Assembly: GCF_900625095.1 (NCBI RefSeq) | Contig: NZ_LR130760.1 | Coordinates: 1,479,665 to 1,543,664, forward strand | Reading direction: 5' to 3' | DNA: 64,000 nt | Source of the DNA: Acinetobacter ihumii | GTDB taxonomy: Bacteria; Pseudomonadota; Gammaproteobacteria; Pseudomonadales; Moraxellaceae | In this document: piece after piece, positions 28,129-37,666 of the stretch | Numbering within the stretch: position 1 is the stretch's first letter | Layout of the letters: every line of letters begins with the position of its first letter | Made by a program: the position numbers and the translations under genes | The notes under the pieces: generated by a model | The model's input: the letters and a program-made list of their open reading frames with translations, nothing else | The model's database searches: none | Told to the model about the DNA's origin: nothing

Positions 28129-28384
28129 AGCTCCTAAGCCTGTTTATCACCAAATAAACGCCGCTTTGAAAAGTATCAGCTCAAGCGAATAGTTTCTATT
28201 TTGATCAAATTCGAGAAGAATAAAAGATACAGATAAGCATTAAAAAACTATAACAGATAGAGTTTAATTACTTTTATCAGGTGTAAAAATTAATTTTTCT
28301 GTAAATTTTCTAGCTTCTGTTATAGTAAAAATTCAAATGCTACTTAACCTTTTACTGTTCTTTAGATCATATTTTTTGCTCAAT

Positions 28385-29800
28385 ATGTATAAATCCAAAA
28401 AACTGGCACAACAACTCAGACAACACATTGAAAATGGCAAGTGGTCTCTGCATAGCAAGCTTCCATCTCTACGTGAGCAAGCTCAAAATTCAGGCTTGAG
28501 TCTAATGACGGTGATGAATGCTTACCAAGAGCTTGAAGCTCAAGGACTGATTTATTCGAAAGAAAAATCAGGCTATTTCGTGGCTCAATCTGCATCTGGA
28601 CAAAACTCTCAGGCTTCAGCACTTCTTTCTCATCACACTAAAATTGAAATAAACTCCGTGGTCTTTAAATATTTGAAATCCATTCAAACACAGGATGTGA
28701 TTCCATTTGGTTCAGCCTTTCCAGATCCAGAATTATTATCACCAGCCAAACTGTTACAAATACTCAGTCAGATGGCGCGTCACCGAAAAAATTATGATCA
28801 ATACTCGAATCTGCCACCGGGAAATGCTGCTTTACGCCAAGTCATTGCGCAACGCTATCAAATACAAGGCATTGCAGCCCATGCAGACGATATTGTCATT
28901 AGCTCTGGTGGATTGGATGCCTTAAATTTATCTTTGCAAGCCCTGACCCAACCCGGAGATTACATCCTATTACAGCAAAATACCTTTTATGGCGCATGGC
29001 AGGCTGCTGAACGCTTAGGACTCAAGGTGATCACCATAGCAGAACATCCTCAGTATGGTTTTGATTTAAACGCCTTTGAACATCTCCTGCAACAATACCC
29101 CATCAAGGTCTGTTGGTTCATGTTAAATGCCCAAAATCCTGTTGGCTTTACGGTAAGGTTTGAGATCAAAGCTAAAATTGCCGAGCTATTACACCAGTAT
29201 CAAGTCTGTTTAATTGAAGATGATGTTTATGAAGAACTTTATTATGGTGCAAACAAACCTGTCCCAATGAAATATTTTGATCAGGATAATTTGATTTTAC
29301 ATTGTTCATCTTTTTCAAAAACATTAGGTGCAGGTTTTCGGGTGGGTTGGGTACATGCAGGAAAATATTCTGAACATATCCAACATTTACAACTCATGAG
29401 CACTATTTCAAGTCATACACTCATTCAAAATGCGTTGGTTGAATTTGTATCCAGTCATCATTATGAAAAACATTTACGGCAAATACGGCGACGCTTACAG
29501 AAAAATAAACGACTATTTGCCGATTATTTAAAGCAGTATTTGAGTTGTTGCTGTGAGATTTACGATGATGCCAATGGATATTTTCTTTGGATTAAACTTC
29601 CGATTCATATCAACAGTTTTGATTTGTACCAACAGCTCATGATGTATCAAATTAGCGTTGCTCCAAGTTCTCTGTTCAATTTATTTGATACAAAACAACA
29701 TCATATTCGTATTAATTGTTCTTTTGAATGGAGCCAAACTGTAGAAAAGGCTTTGGACATCGTGGTTCAATGCATTCAAAATTTTAAAGCTGAACGCTAA
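28385..29800 (+). CDS. MocR-type (GntR-aminotransferase fusion) transcriptional regulator
   Basis: 471 residues from MYKSKKLAQQ. The N-terminal 70 form a GntR winged helix-turn-helix (KLPSLREQAQNSGLSLMTVMNAYQ). The remainder is a type I aminotransferase fold that binds pyridoxal phosphate. The Schiff-base lysine is in SSFSKTLGAGFRVGW, and NAQNPVGF and EDDVYEELYYG are further cofactor-site motifs. Such proteins usually regulate a neighbouring gene in response to an amine or amino acid. Candidates here are the divergent small membrane ORFs or, less directly, the convergent emrAB-like genes. The ribosome site is poor, so the start could also be at 28337. Confidence 0.9.
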   Translation: MYKSKKLAQQLRQHIENGKWSLHSKLPSLREQAQNSGLSLMTVMNAYQELEAQGLIYSKEKSGYFVAQSASGQNSQASALLSHHTKIEINSVVFKYLKSIQTQDVIPFGSAFPDPELLSPAKLLQILSQMARHRKNYDQYSNLPPGNAALRQVIAQRYQIQGIAAHADDIVISSGGLDALNLSLQALTQPGDYILLQQNTFYGAWQAAERLGLKVITIAEHPQYGFDLNAFEHLLQQYPIKVCWFMLNAQNPVGFTVRFEIKAKIAELLHQYQVCLIEDDVYEELYYGANKPVPMKYFDQDNLILHCSSFSKTLGAGFRVGWVHAGKYSEHIQHLQLMSTISSHTLIQNALVEFVSSHHYEKHLRQIRRRLQKNKRLFADYLKQYLSCCCEIYDDANGYFLWIKLPIHINSFDLYQQLMMYQISVAPSSLFNLFDTKQHHIRINCSFEWSQTVEKALDIVVQCIQNFKAER

Positions 29801-29813
29801 ATTCAGCTTTAAA
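29783..29813. terminator. Bidirectional hairpin between the MocR-type gene and emrB
   Basis: TTTAAAGCTGAA / TTCAGCTTTAAA, a 12-bp perfect stem with a 7-nt loop overlapping the stop codon of the regulator gene. It is symmetric with AT flanks between convergent genes. Confidence 0.7.
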
Positions 29814-29834
29814 TTTTGGTGTTACTTAAAAGAA

Positions 29835-31379
29835 TTAATGCGGTGCAGGCCCTTGCAAGTTACGCGTTGGTTTTGGACTAAGCCAAATGATCAACCCCGC
29901 AAAAACAAATACCATCGCAAATAATAAAAAGACATGATTTGCTGACATGGTAATCGCTTCTTTATCAACCAAACTGGAAATAACACCGAGTGCACTGTCT
30001 GCGCTAAAACCATTTTGGGCAAGGAGATTCTGAGTGTCCTGTGGGTGTAAATTCGATACCATCTCACTGCGTGCGACTTTGGCATGATCATCCCAAATGG
30101 TCACGGCAATAGATGCACCTATTGCCCCAGCCATAGTTCTTAAAAAGTTCATCAATCCTGCGGCGGATGCAATTTCCTGCGGCAACACTGAAGCCAATGC
30201 AATATTTGATAAAGGAATAAAGAAAAATGGCACAGCAAAACCTTGCAAAATCTGTGGCCATGCCAATGCCATAAAGTCTGAATCGGTAATCCAGAATGCT
30301 CGCATAAACGTCACCACACCTAACAACAATAGCCCAAAACTTGCTAAAGCCCGTGGATCATGTTTAGTCGCCAATTTCGCAACAATCGGTGACATGGTTA
30401 AGCTACCAAAGCCCATGGTTGCGGTTAAATAACCTGCCCATGTGGCGGTGTAACCAAGATTCATCTGTAACCATTGTGGTATCAGAACGATACTGCCAAA
30501 GAATGCACCAAAACCAAAAGACAAAGCCAATACTGAAACTGTAAACCCTCGATGCCTAAAGATCCAGAGATTGACCACTGGCTGTTTATCAGTCATTTCC
30601 CAAATCAGGAATACAATAAAACCTAATACCGCAATTAAAGCCAATATGATGATGCTGGTATTGTTAAACCAGTCACGTTCATGCCCCAAGTCCAACATCA
30701 GTTGCAATGCGCCAATCCATAGCACCAATAAAAACAGGCCCACGCTATCAATTCTTAGGCGAATCGTGTCTGTTTCGGCAACCGAAAGTAGTCGCACGGC
30801 TGCCATCACACAAATAATACCCACAGGAATATTGATAAAGAAAATCCAGTGCCAAGATAAATTATCACTGATTAATCCACCCAAGATTGGCCCTAAAATT
30901 GGACCCAATACAGTGGTCATTGCCCACAGCCCCATGGCTTGAGAATGTTTTTCTTGTGGAAAAATACGCATCAACAAAGTTTGGCTCAGTGGCATCAAAG
31001 GCCCACCAGACAACCCCTGTCCAATACGGCACAGCACCAGCATTTCAAGACTGGTCGAGAGTCCACATAAAAATGAGAACACGGTGAAACCAATCAGTCC
31101 CATCACAAAGACAAGCACGGTTCCAAAACGACTAGCCAACCAACCGGTCAATGGAACACAAATCGCTTCAGCAACCGCGTAGGAGGTAACCACCCATGTA
31201 CCTTGTGAAGAAGAAACCGCCAGATTACCTGTGATATGCGGCACCGATACATTGGCAATAGTGGTATCCAGTACCACCATAAAATTGGATAATGCAATGA
31301 CAAAGGCGGCGAGCAACAAGCGTCCACCGCTGAGTTCTGCAAATGGTGTAGCAGCTTTTGCTTGGCTTTGGGCAGTCAT
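29835..31379 (-). CDS. emrB: Drug efflux permease, DHA2 (EmrB/QacA) family
   Basis: 514 residues with about 14 membrane helices. Typical motifs are FMVVLDTTIANVSVPHI at the N-terminus, GWLASRFGTVLV, and GLSGGPLMPLSQTLLMRIFP. It forms a proton-driven pump with the membrane-fusion protein encoded 3 bp upstream and, probably, an outer-membrane channel encoded elsewhere. The substrate is unknown. The symbol is assigned by family resemblance, not by proven orthology. Confidence 0.9.
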   Translation of the reverse strand: MTAQSQAKAATPFAELSGGRLLLAAFVIALSNFMVVLDTTIANVSVPHITGNLAVSSSQGTWVVTSYAVAEAICVPLTGWLASRFGTVLVFVMGLIGFTVFSFLCGLSTSLEMLVLCRIGQGLSGGPLMPLSQTLLMRIFPQEKHSQAMGLWAMTTVLGPILGPILGGLISDNLSWHWIFFINIPVGIICVMAAVRLLSVAETDTIRLRIDSVGLFLLVLWIGALQLMLDLGHERDWFNNTSIIILALIAVLGFIVFLIWEMTDKQPVVNLWIFRHRGFTVSVLALSFGFGAFFGSIVLIPQWLQMNLGYTATWAGYLTATMGFGSLTMSPIVAKLATKHDPRALASFGLLLLGVVTFMRAFWITDSDFMALAWPQILQGFAVPFFFIPLSNIALASVLPQEIASAAGLMNFLRTMAGAIGASIAVTIWDDHAKVARSEMVSNLHPQDTQNLLAQNGFSADSALGVISSLVDKEAITMSANHVFLLFAMVFVFAGLIIWLSPKPTRNLQGPAPH

Positions 31380-31382
31380 GAA

Positions 31383-32537
31383 TTATTTCTTCGCAGAAAG
31401 ATCGACTTTGGCTTCCATTGACAGCCCCACGCGTAATGGATGCTCTGCCAATTCTTTCGGATCAAGTTGGATCCGTACAGGTAAACGCTGTACCACCTTA
31501 ATCCAGTTACCTGTTGCGTTTTGTGCTGGAATTAAGGCAAAAGCAGCACCTGTTCCGCCTGAAAAACCAACGACTTTGCCATGATATTCGACATCATCAC
31601 CATACAAATCTGAGGTCAGTGTGGCACTTTGCCCAACACGGACTTTGGCTAATTGACTTTCCTTAAAGTTGGCATCTACGTAGAGCTGAGAAATCGGAAC
31701 AATACTCATCATGACTGTACCCGGAGCAACCCGTTGACCAACCTGAATATTACGACGGGCGACCACACCATCGACGGGTGCACGAATCACCGTACGCTCC
31801 AAATCAAGCTGAGCCTGCTGCACTTTGGCTTGTGCCACTAATACATCTGGAAGGGTATTTTCATCAGTGCCTTTAATTAAGGCATCGTTAGCCGCCAAAT
31901 TACTCATGGCTGCTTTACGATTAGATGTCGCCTGAGACAAACCCGCTTGCGCCACGTTTAAATTGGCTTGCGCGGTATGTAATGCACTTTGAGCAGAGGT
32001 CAGTTCCTCTTTAGAAATCGCACCTGTTGCTGCCAATGAAGCTCGGCGGTCATAATCCTGCTTGGCTTTATCGACATCCGTTTGCGCTTTGGCAACTTGT
32101 GCTTTGGCACTATTGATTTCATCATCCCGTACCACAACTTGGGAATTTAATGAACTACTATTGGCTGAACTTTGTTGATATTGGCGTTTGGCTTTTGCTA
32201 ACTCAGCTTGAGCCTGTGCCAAAGCAATGGTGGCATCTCGATGGTCAATTTCAACCAGAACTTCGCCCTGTTTAACTTGCGCTGTATCACTCACCCATAC
32301 TTTGGCGACCTGACCATTGACCATAGAAGTAATCTGGGCATTTTCTGCACCGACATAGGCGTTGTCGGTACTGATCGAATTGTTAAAAAATACAGCCCAA
32401 ATCGCGTATAAAATTGCAGCAATAATGACGATTAAAGCAAAATAGCCCAATAATTTTTTACGTTTGCTTTTCATTGTGTCATCAGAAGTTGATGCTGTCT
32501 GCTCTGTGTCCTGCACATGATCTTGAGCATTTGTCAT
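31383..32537 (-). CDS. emrA: Membrane-fusion subunit of EmrAB-type efflux pump
   Basis: 384 residues: a cytoplasmic tail, one membrane helix (about 30-50), then a periplasmic HlyD/EmrA-type fold. The first lipoyl half is VWVSDTAQVKQGEVLVEIDHRD and a long coiled coil runs over about 100-220. The second lipoyl half (VIRAPVDGVVARRN) and a beta-barrel segment complete it. AGGA lies 7 bp before the ATG. It bridges the inner-membrane pump to an outer-membrane channel. The emrB gene follows after 3 bp, a tight operon. Confidence 0.92.
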   Translation of the reverse strand: MTNAQDHVQDTEQTASTSDDTMKSKRKKLLGYFALIVIIAAILYAIWAVFFNNSISTDNAYVGAENAQITSMVNGQVAKVWVSDTAQVKQGEVLVEIDHRDATIALAQAQAELAKAKRQYQQSSANSSSLNSQVVVRDDEINSAKAQVAKAQTDVDKAKQDYDRRASLAATGAISKEELTSAQSALHTAQANLNVAQAGLSQATSNRKAAMSNLAANDALIKGTDENTLPDVLVAQAKVQQAQLDLERTVIRAPVDGVVARRNIQVGQRVAPGTVMMSIVPISQLYVDANFKESQLAKVRVGQSATLTSDLYGDDVEYHGKVVGFSGGTGAAFALIPAQNATGNWIKVVQRLPVRIQLDPKELAEHPLRVGLSMEAKVDLSAKK

Positions 32538-32780
32538 CGCATATTCCTAATTTTTCAGTTGAGATGGTCAGGGTTTTTCAAATTCGATCGATCAGTCTAG
32601 GTTCTAAATCTGAACTTAATCTTAAAAATAAAAACTTTGACAATGTTAATTTTCAAACATGCAAAGAATATCTAAAAATAATCGTATGCTGATAATAAAA
32701 ACATAACTTGGCAGTTCAATTTTTCTTTTTTTGATATTTATAAAATTGTATAAATTTTTATTTTTCCAATAAAAAATATC

Positions 32781-32803
32781 AGAAGCATCACATAGATGCT
32801 TCT
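32781..32803 (-). terminator. Rho-independent terminator of the thioesterase gene
   Basis: AGAAGCATC / GATGCTTCT, a 9-bp stem with a 5-nt loop, followed by a T-rich run on the minus strand. It begins 10 bp after the stop codon. Confidence 0.8.
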
Positions 32804-32812
32804 GTTGATCAA

Positions 32813-33310
32813 TTAATAAGCATATGAAGCTGTTGCAACTGCAATGATTTTTTCTTCATTGTTGGTCATGGTCATGCGCATCGTACAGCCTTTGCGCCCT
32901 AAACGCAGTGTTTCGGCCTTGGCAATAAAATATTCACCACGTCCCGGCGCAATATAATCCACTCGCATATCAACTGTTGCTAAACGGGAAACTTTTTTAA
33001 TGGTTTCAGCCATATTTTCAGGTTCAGTTCGTTTATACAACTCTCCCATCGCCACAATACCACCAATACTATCCAGCACTGTTGCGGCAACACCACCATG
33101 TAAAATTTGAAAGGCGACATTCCCAATCAAATTGGGTTGCATGTCAATATAAGCCTCTATTTCGTCATCGATTACACGCATGGTCATACCACTGTGTCTA
33201 AAAAAAGGTGAGCTGTTAAATGCTTGACACAACTGATTCAGAATCACGGTAATATCAATCTTTGAGCCTAATTGAATATGCCCAGTCCATGTTTTTTTAG
33301 GTTCAGTCAT
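32813..33310 (-). CDS. Hotdog-fold thioesterase (YigI/PaaI-like)
   Basis: 165 residues with the hotdog thioesterase pattern: NVAFQILHGGVAATVLDSIGG includes the HGG segment and the acidic residue on the central helix that activates water. It probably hydrolyses acyl-CoA thioesters; the chain specificity is unknown. ATG at 33310 (MTEPKKTW) is chosen because AGGGA lies 5 bp upstream. It is divergent from hemB and ends in its own terminator. Confidence 0.85.
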   Translation of the reverse strand: MTEPKKTWTGHIQLGSKIDITVILNQLCQAFNSSPFFRHSGMTMRVIDDEIEAYIDMQPNLIGNVAFQILHGGVAATVLDSIGGIVAMGELYKRTEPENMAETIKKVSRLATVDMRVDYIAPGRGEYFIAKAETLRLGRKGCTMRMTMTNNEEKIIAVATASYAY

Positions 33311-33342
33311 AAATTCCCTGATCATCCACACATCTAAATTAA

Positions 33343-34434
<1,092 letters not shown>

Positions 34435-34454
34435 AACTCAAAAACAAATCAGAG

Positions 34455-35597
34455 ATGAGCATGCATATTGCCATTATTGGCGCTGGAATAAGTGGTTTAC
34501 TCACCGCACTTGAACTGGTTGAACAAGGTTGTCAGGTTTCAATTTTTGATCAACAGCAGGCTGGACAGGCTGCGTCATGGGCTGGTGGCGGTATCCTCTC
34601 GCCCATGTATCCGTGGCGTTATCCCCACGCGGTCAATACGCTGGCACAATATGGCAAAAGCATGTATCAGACATGGAATCAAAAATTACGGCCAATTACA
34701 GGTATTGATTTTGAAATTCATGACACAGGCATGCTGATTTTTGATGAGGACGATTTCGATATTGGTCTAAATTACGCCGCACGTTATCAAGAGCCGATGC
34801 AACAAGCAGACTATCTTGAAAGAGATGCTTTAGAACAAGTCAATCCATGGATTAATCCCAAGTTTCAACATGCAATTTATTTCTCACAATTGTCCAATGT
34901 TCGTAATCCAAGACTTTTACAATCGCTCATCTATTATTTAAAGCAACATCCTTCTGTAAAATTTTTTGAACAGATCCAAATCAGCCAATTTCAGATTCAG
35001 CATCAACAAGTTGTCTACGCGATTGATCAACAGGGCAATAAAATCCACGCGGATCAATTTGTGATTGCGACTGGCGCATGGAGCCAGCATTGGGCAAAAC
35101 AATTGAAGCTGGACATTCCGGTACAGCCTGTCCAAGGGCAAATGCTGCTGTTTAAAGCCCCTGCACATTGGTTACCCACCATGTGTATGAATCAAGTGAT
35201 GTATCTCATTCCACGTCAAGATGGACATATTGTCTGTGGTTCAAGCATGGCACATTGTGGTTTTAACACAACGCCAGATGCCAAAACCAAACAGAATATT
35301 TTGGATGCCTGTCTGGAAATGGTGCCTGAACTGGCACAATTTCCAATTGTAAAACAATGGGCAGGACTGCGACCAAGCTCTCCAACAGGAGTTCCATATA
35401 TTGGTGCTGTGCCAGAGATGCGTAATCTTTGGCTAAATGTCGGACATTTTCGTAACGGCTTATGTATGGGACCTGCTTCTGCACAGTTGCTACGTCAACT
35501 TATGCTGAAACAGCCAGCCTTTACTAACCCGTTGCCCTACTCTCCTGAACATTTAATGCGTGAGCAAGGCAAAAGTGGTTCAATCTCATTGGTTTAA
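34455..35597 (+). CDS. thiO: FAD-dependent glycine oxidase, ThiO-like
   Basis: 380-residue FAD amino-acid oxidase of the DAO family. The dinucleotide fold is IAIIGAGISGLLTALELVE (5-23). It is followed by QAASWAGGGILSPMYPWRYP, typical of ThiO, and a C-terminal GLRPSSPTGVPYIG with the FAD-contacting glycines. ThiO makes the glycine imine used for the thiazole ring of thiamine. No other thiamine gene is next to it, so a general D-amino-acid or sarcosine oxidase role is possible. ATG at 34461 is an alternative start. Confidence 0.85.
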   Translation: MSMHIAIIGAGISGLLTALELVEQGCQVSIFDQQQAGQAASWAGGGILSPMYPWRYPHAVNTLAQYGKSMYQTWNQKLRPITGIDFEIHDTGMLIFDEDDFDIGLNYAARYQEPMQQADYLERDALEQVNPWINPKFQHAIYFSQLSNVRNPRLLQSLIYYLKQHPSVKFFEQIQISQFQIQHQQVVYAIDQQGNKIHADQFVIATGAWSQHWAKQLKLDIPVQPVQGQMLLFKAPAHWLPTMCMNQVMYLIPRQDGHIVCGSSMAHCGFNTTPDAKTKQNILDACLEMVPELAQFPIVKQWAGLRPSSPTGVPYIGAVPEMRNLWLNVGHFRNGLCMGPASAQLLRQLMLKQPAFTNPLPYSPEHLMREQGKSGSISLV

Positions 35598-35628
35598 GAA
35601 TGGGATATTCTTTATTTCATTGAAAAAA

Positions 35629-36078
35629 TTAGAACATCTTTTCCGCCATACGCTGCGCCTGTTTGCCATAAAACCAATAAGTGATTAAATAGAGCGGAAT
35701 CGCAAGCAATAAAATCATAATTACGACAATACTGATAAATTCAGGCTGTTGCAGGTAGAGTAAAAAATTCTGAAAAACCTCAGGGTCTTTACGTGAAAAT
35801 ATAAACAGCCCAATTAAAACACCGAGTAAGTTATATCCCCAAAAAATCAGGCTAAAACCCAAGGTCAGTTTTTTACGTTCTGGCTGAGTTGGCGCACGTT
35901 TTTCATGTTTTAAAAATCGAAATAACACCACGATGATCGCGACTAGATACGGTATAGCCGTGACAATTCCTCCAAATTGGGAAGGTAACACCGCAGCGAT
36001 CACGCCCATGAGCAATGTCATGACAAAGCAAATGCCAAAGAACCATAAATAATATCGACGTAAATGGGTCATATTCAT
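35629..36078 (-). CDS. Small integral membrane protein, ABZJ_00895-like
   Basis: About 149 residues with four hydrophobic segments and a basic loop between the second and third (KHEKRAPTQPERKK). The size and pattern resemble the Acinetobacter protein family named ABZJ_00895, whose function is unknown. The frame opens at a TTG; ATG at 36078 or 36072 is more likely, with no clear ribosome site. It is convergent with the ThiO-like gene, and its start lies next to the candidate small RNA locus on the other strand. Confidence 0.75.
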   Translation of the reverse strand: MNMTHLRRYYLWFFGICFVMTLLMGVIAAVLPSQFGGIVTAIPYLVAIIVVLFRFLKHEKRAPTQPERKKLTLGFSLIFWGYNLLGVLIGLFIFSRKDPEVFQNFLLYLQQPEFISIVVIMILLLAIPLYLITYWFYGKQAQRMAEKMF

Positions 36079-36135
36079 CACAAATTGTGCAGTCAAAAAA
36101 ATATTTTAAGTTTTTTTCATTTTTTTTGCATTTCC

Positions 36136-36173
36136 TTGTCAACCTTTTCAGTATGAGCTTCGTTATATAGGGT
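36136..36173 (+). promoter_or_regulatory. Possible promoter of the candidate small RNA
   Basis: TTTTCA (36145-36150) and TAGGGT (36168-36173) are spaced 17 bp. TTGTCA (36136) and TATATA (36164) look better as boxes but are 22 bp apart. Either would start transcription near the first hairpin. Confidence 0.35.
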
Positions 36174-36175
36174 AC

Positions 36176-36340
36176 AAGGTCAGCAGCAACCGATCAGCAT
36201 TTGCACGGCATCCGCAAATTTTCGGTGACCTTTCATTATGACATATCCTTTAGAGTATGTTTTGTTAGCAGCCAGACATCATTCTAAAGTTTTTGACCGA
36301 CGATTTATCATCACTCGAATCGTCGGTCTTTATTTTTTTC
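36176..36340 (+). ncRNA. Candidate structured small RNA with intrinsic terminator
   Basis: No ORF fits this stretch, yet it holds ordered pairing on the plus strand. Arm 1 nests AAGGTC/GACCTT (36176-36181 with 36227-36232), AACCGA/TTCGGT (36188-36193 with 36221-36226) and ATTTGC/GCAAAT (36199-36204 with 36214-36219). A later pair is CTTTAGA/TCTAAAG. It ends in an 11-bp perfect stem GACCGACGATT/AATCGTCGGTC with a 12-nt loop and TTTATTTTTTT, a textbook terminator with no protein gene in front of it. It does not show 4.5S, 6S, tmRNA, RNase P or tRNA signatures. A trans-acting sRNA is the simplest reading; a leader of the lipoprotein gene is an alternative. Confidence 0.6.
36295..36340 (+). terminator. 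Strong rho-independent terminator
   Basis: 11-bp GC-containing perfect stem plus a T-rich tail. The opposite strand has no T-run, so it acts on plus-strand transcripts. It lies about 90 bp before the lipoprotein start codon. Confidence 0.9.
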
Positions 36341-36431
36341 AGCTGCATTTTTCTTTATCTATTCTCATGTTTTATATAAATTGAATAAAGAACAAAGAAC
36401 CGATTAAATTCACTTTGAAAGGGTTAATTAA

Positions 36432-37007
36432 GTGTCTATAAAAATTAAACTTTTAACCATTCCTTTTTTGCTTTTTCTAACCGCTTGCGTAGGTAATATG
36501 AATCCAACAGGAGGAAACTCCACGCCAAATTATCCGTTTTTTATTACGACTCAAACGCAAGTTGTAAAAAAAATTACTGTTCCAGCAGGGACAAAGTTGG
36601 TTTATCAGGAACAGCACTTTAAAGAAGGCAAACAAGATCATGCTCTGTCTGAAAAAAAGCTGACTGCGATTGAATTTCCAAAGGATCAACCCTTAGTTTG
36701 GGCAGGCGTTCCTATTTCCTCCATCAATCAGTTTTTTAATTCAGAAATGCGAGGTTATAGCATTTATGCCGATTTTAAACGATTGCCAGATATTCGAAAA
36801 AATAGATTTACTCAACTTTGGCAGTCATGTGATGACAGTTTAGGCATTACTATCAAAAACACAGAGGATTGGTCATTTAATAAAGAAAATATTACAGATG
36901 TTGAAAGTTGTAGTGTGAATTATCAACGATATTTTAAAAATGATCCGAAGCAGCAACGTTTTTTGGACCAATTATATCAAGCGTTAAATCAAGTGAATGA
37001 AAGCTAA
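36432..37007 (+). CDS. Putative lipoprotein of unknown function
   Basis: 191 residues beginning at a GTG codon with AAAGGG about 9 bp upstream. The signal peptide ends in a lipobox (FLTAC, Cys19), so the protein should be acylated and anchored in a membrane facing the periplasm. The mature part is polar, with no recognised domain and two further cysteines (QSCDD and ESCSV) that could form a disulfide. No function is proposed. It lies directly downstream of the small-RNA terminator. Confidence 0.75.
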   Translation: MSIKIKLLTIPFLLFLTACVGNMNPTGGNSTPNYPFFITTQTQVVKKITVPAGTKLVYQEQHFKEGKQDHALSEKKLTAIEFPKDQPLVWAGVPISSINQFFNSEMRGYSIYADFKRLPDIRKNRFTQLWQSCDDSLGITIKNTEDWSFNKENITDVESCSVNYQRYFKNDPKQQRFLDQLYQALNQVNES

Positions 37008-37068
37008 AAATATCGAATTAAAATCTACAACAATATGTGTTCTTTACCCACCCTATTGAAGTGAAGAA

Positions 37069-37542
37069 TCATTTTTCAAGTTCAAACGATGCTTCACAAA
37101 AAATTGGAAAATTCACAGAGTTGGCAATCATACATGCATGATGTGCCTGCTCATGCAATTGATTCGCCAGATCAAGATTCGCACCTGCTGTTAAGACAAT
37201 ATGCGGTTTCAAAATGACTTGTGTAATGTGTCCTCGTTTTTCGGGATGAGCATCATCCATCCATCCACATGCATGATCAACATAATCGACTACACAAATC
37301 TGATTCATTGCACATAGATGCAAATACCATAATTTATGACAAGCGGATGCTGCTGCGACAATTAAATCTTCAGGATTCCATCGTTCAGGATGACCTCGAT
37401 ATGCTGGATCGGCTGAACCAGAAATAACAGGTTTATTCTCACTTTCAATGACAAAATCCCGTTGATAGGATTGATAGGTTTTCGTGCCTTCGCCCGTATT
37501 TCCAATCCAGCGAATTTTTACATCATATTGATGAATCGTCAT
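37069..37542 (-). CDS. OsmC/Ohr family protein
   Basis: 157-residue OsmC-like protein. The family's two reactive cysteines appear as SACHKLWYLHL and HHACMIANSVNF, the expected spacing for thiol peroxidases that reduce organic hydroperoxides. The N-terminal strand segment and the NPEDLIVAAASACH helix match the fold. It may act in peroxide defence, though some members have other roles. It stands alone, convergent with the lipoprotein gene and divergent from sbcD. Confidence 0.88.
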   Translation of the reverse strand: MTIHQYDVKIRWIGNTGEGTKTYQSYQRDFVIESENKPVISGSADPAYRGHPERWNPEDLIVAAASACHKLWYLHLCAMNQICVVDYVDHACGWMDDAHPEKRGHITQVILKPHIVLTAGANLDLANQLHEQAHHACMIANSVNFPIFCEASFELEK

Positions 37543-37666
37543 TTTTTACTCTTTAATCAAAATTCGTCTAAAAATATCATCGCGCGGTTGATTTTTGATG
37601 CGTTCTGAATTGTAGTTTGATTTATGTTACCTTATCCTCTCATTAAAAACAGGAATACCATCACCG

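Noticed and set aside
36176..36340. Identity of the structured RNA as 6S, 4.5S/SRP, tmRNA or RNase P RNA.
   Set aside because: None of their conserved sequence signatures is present; it is left as an unnamed candidate.
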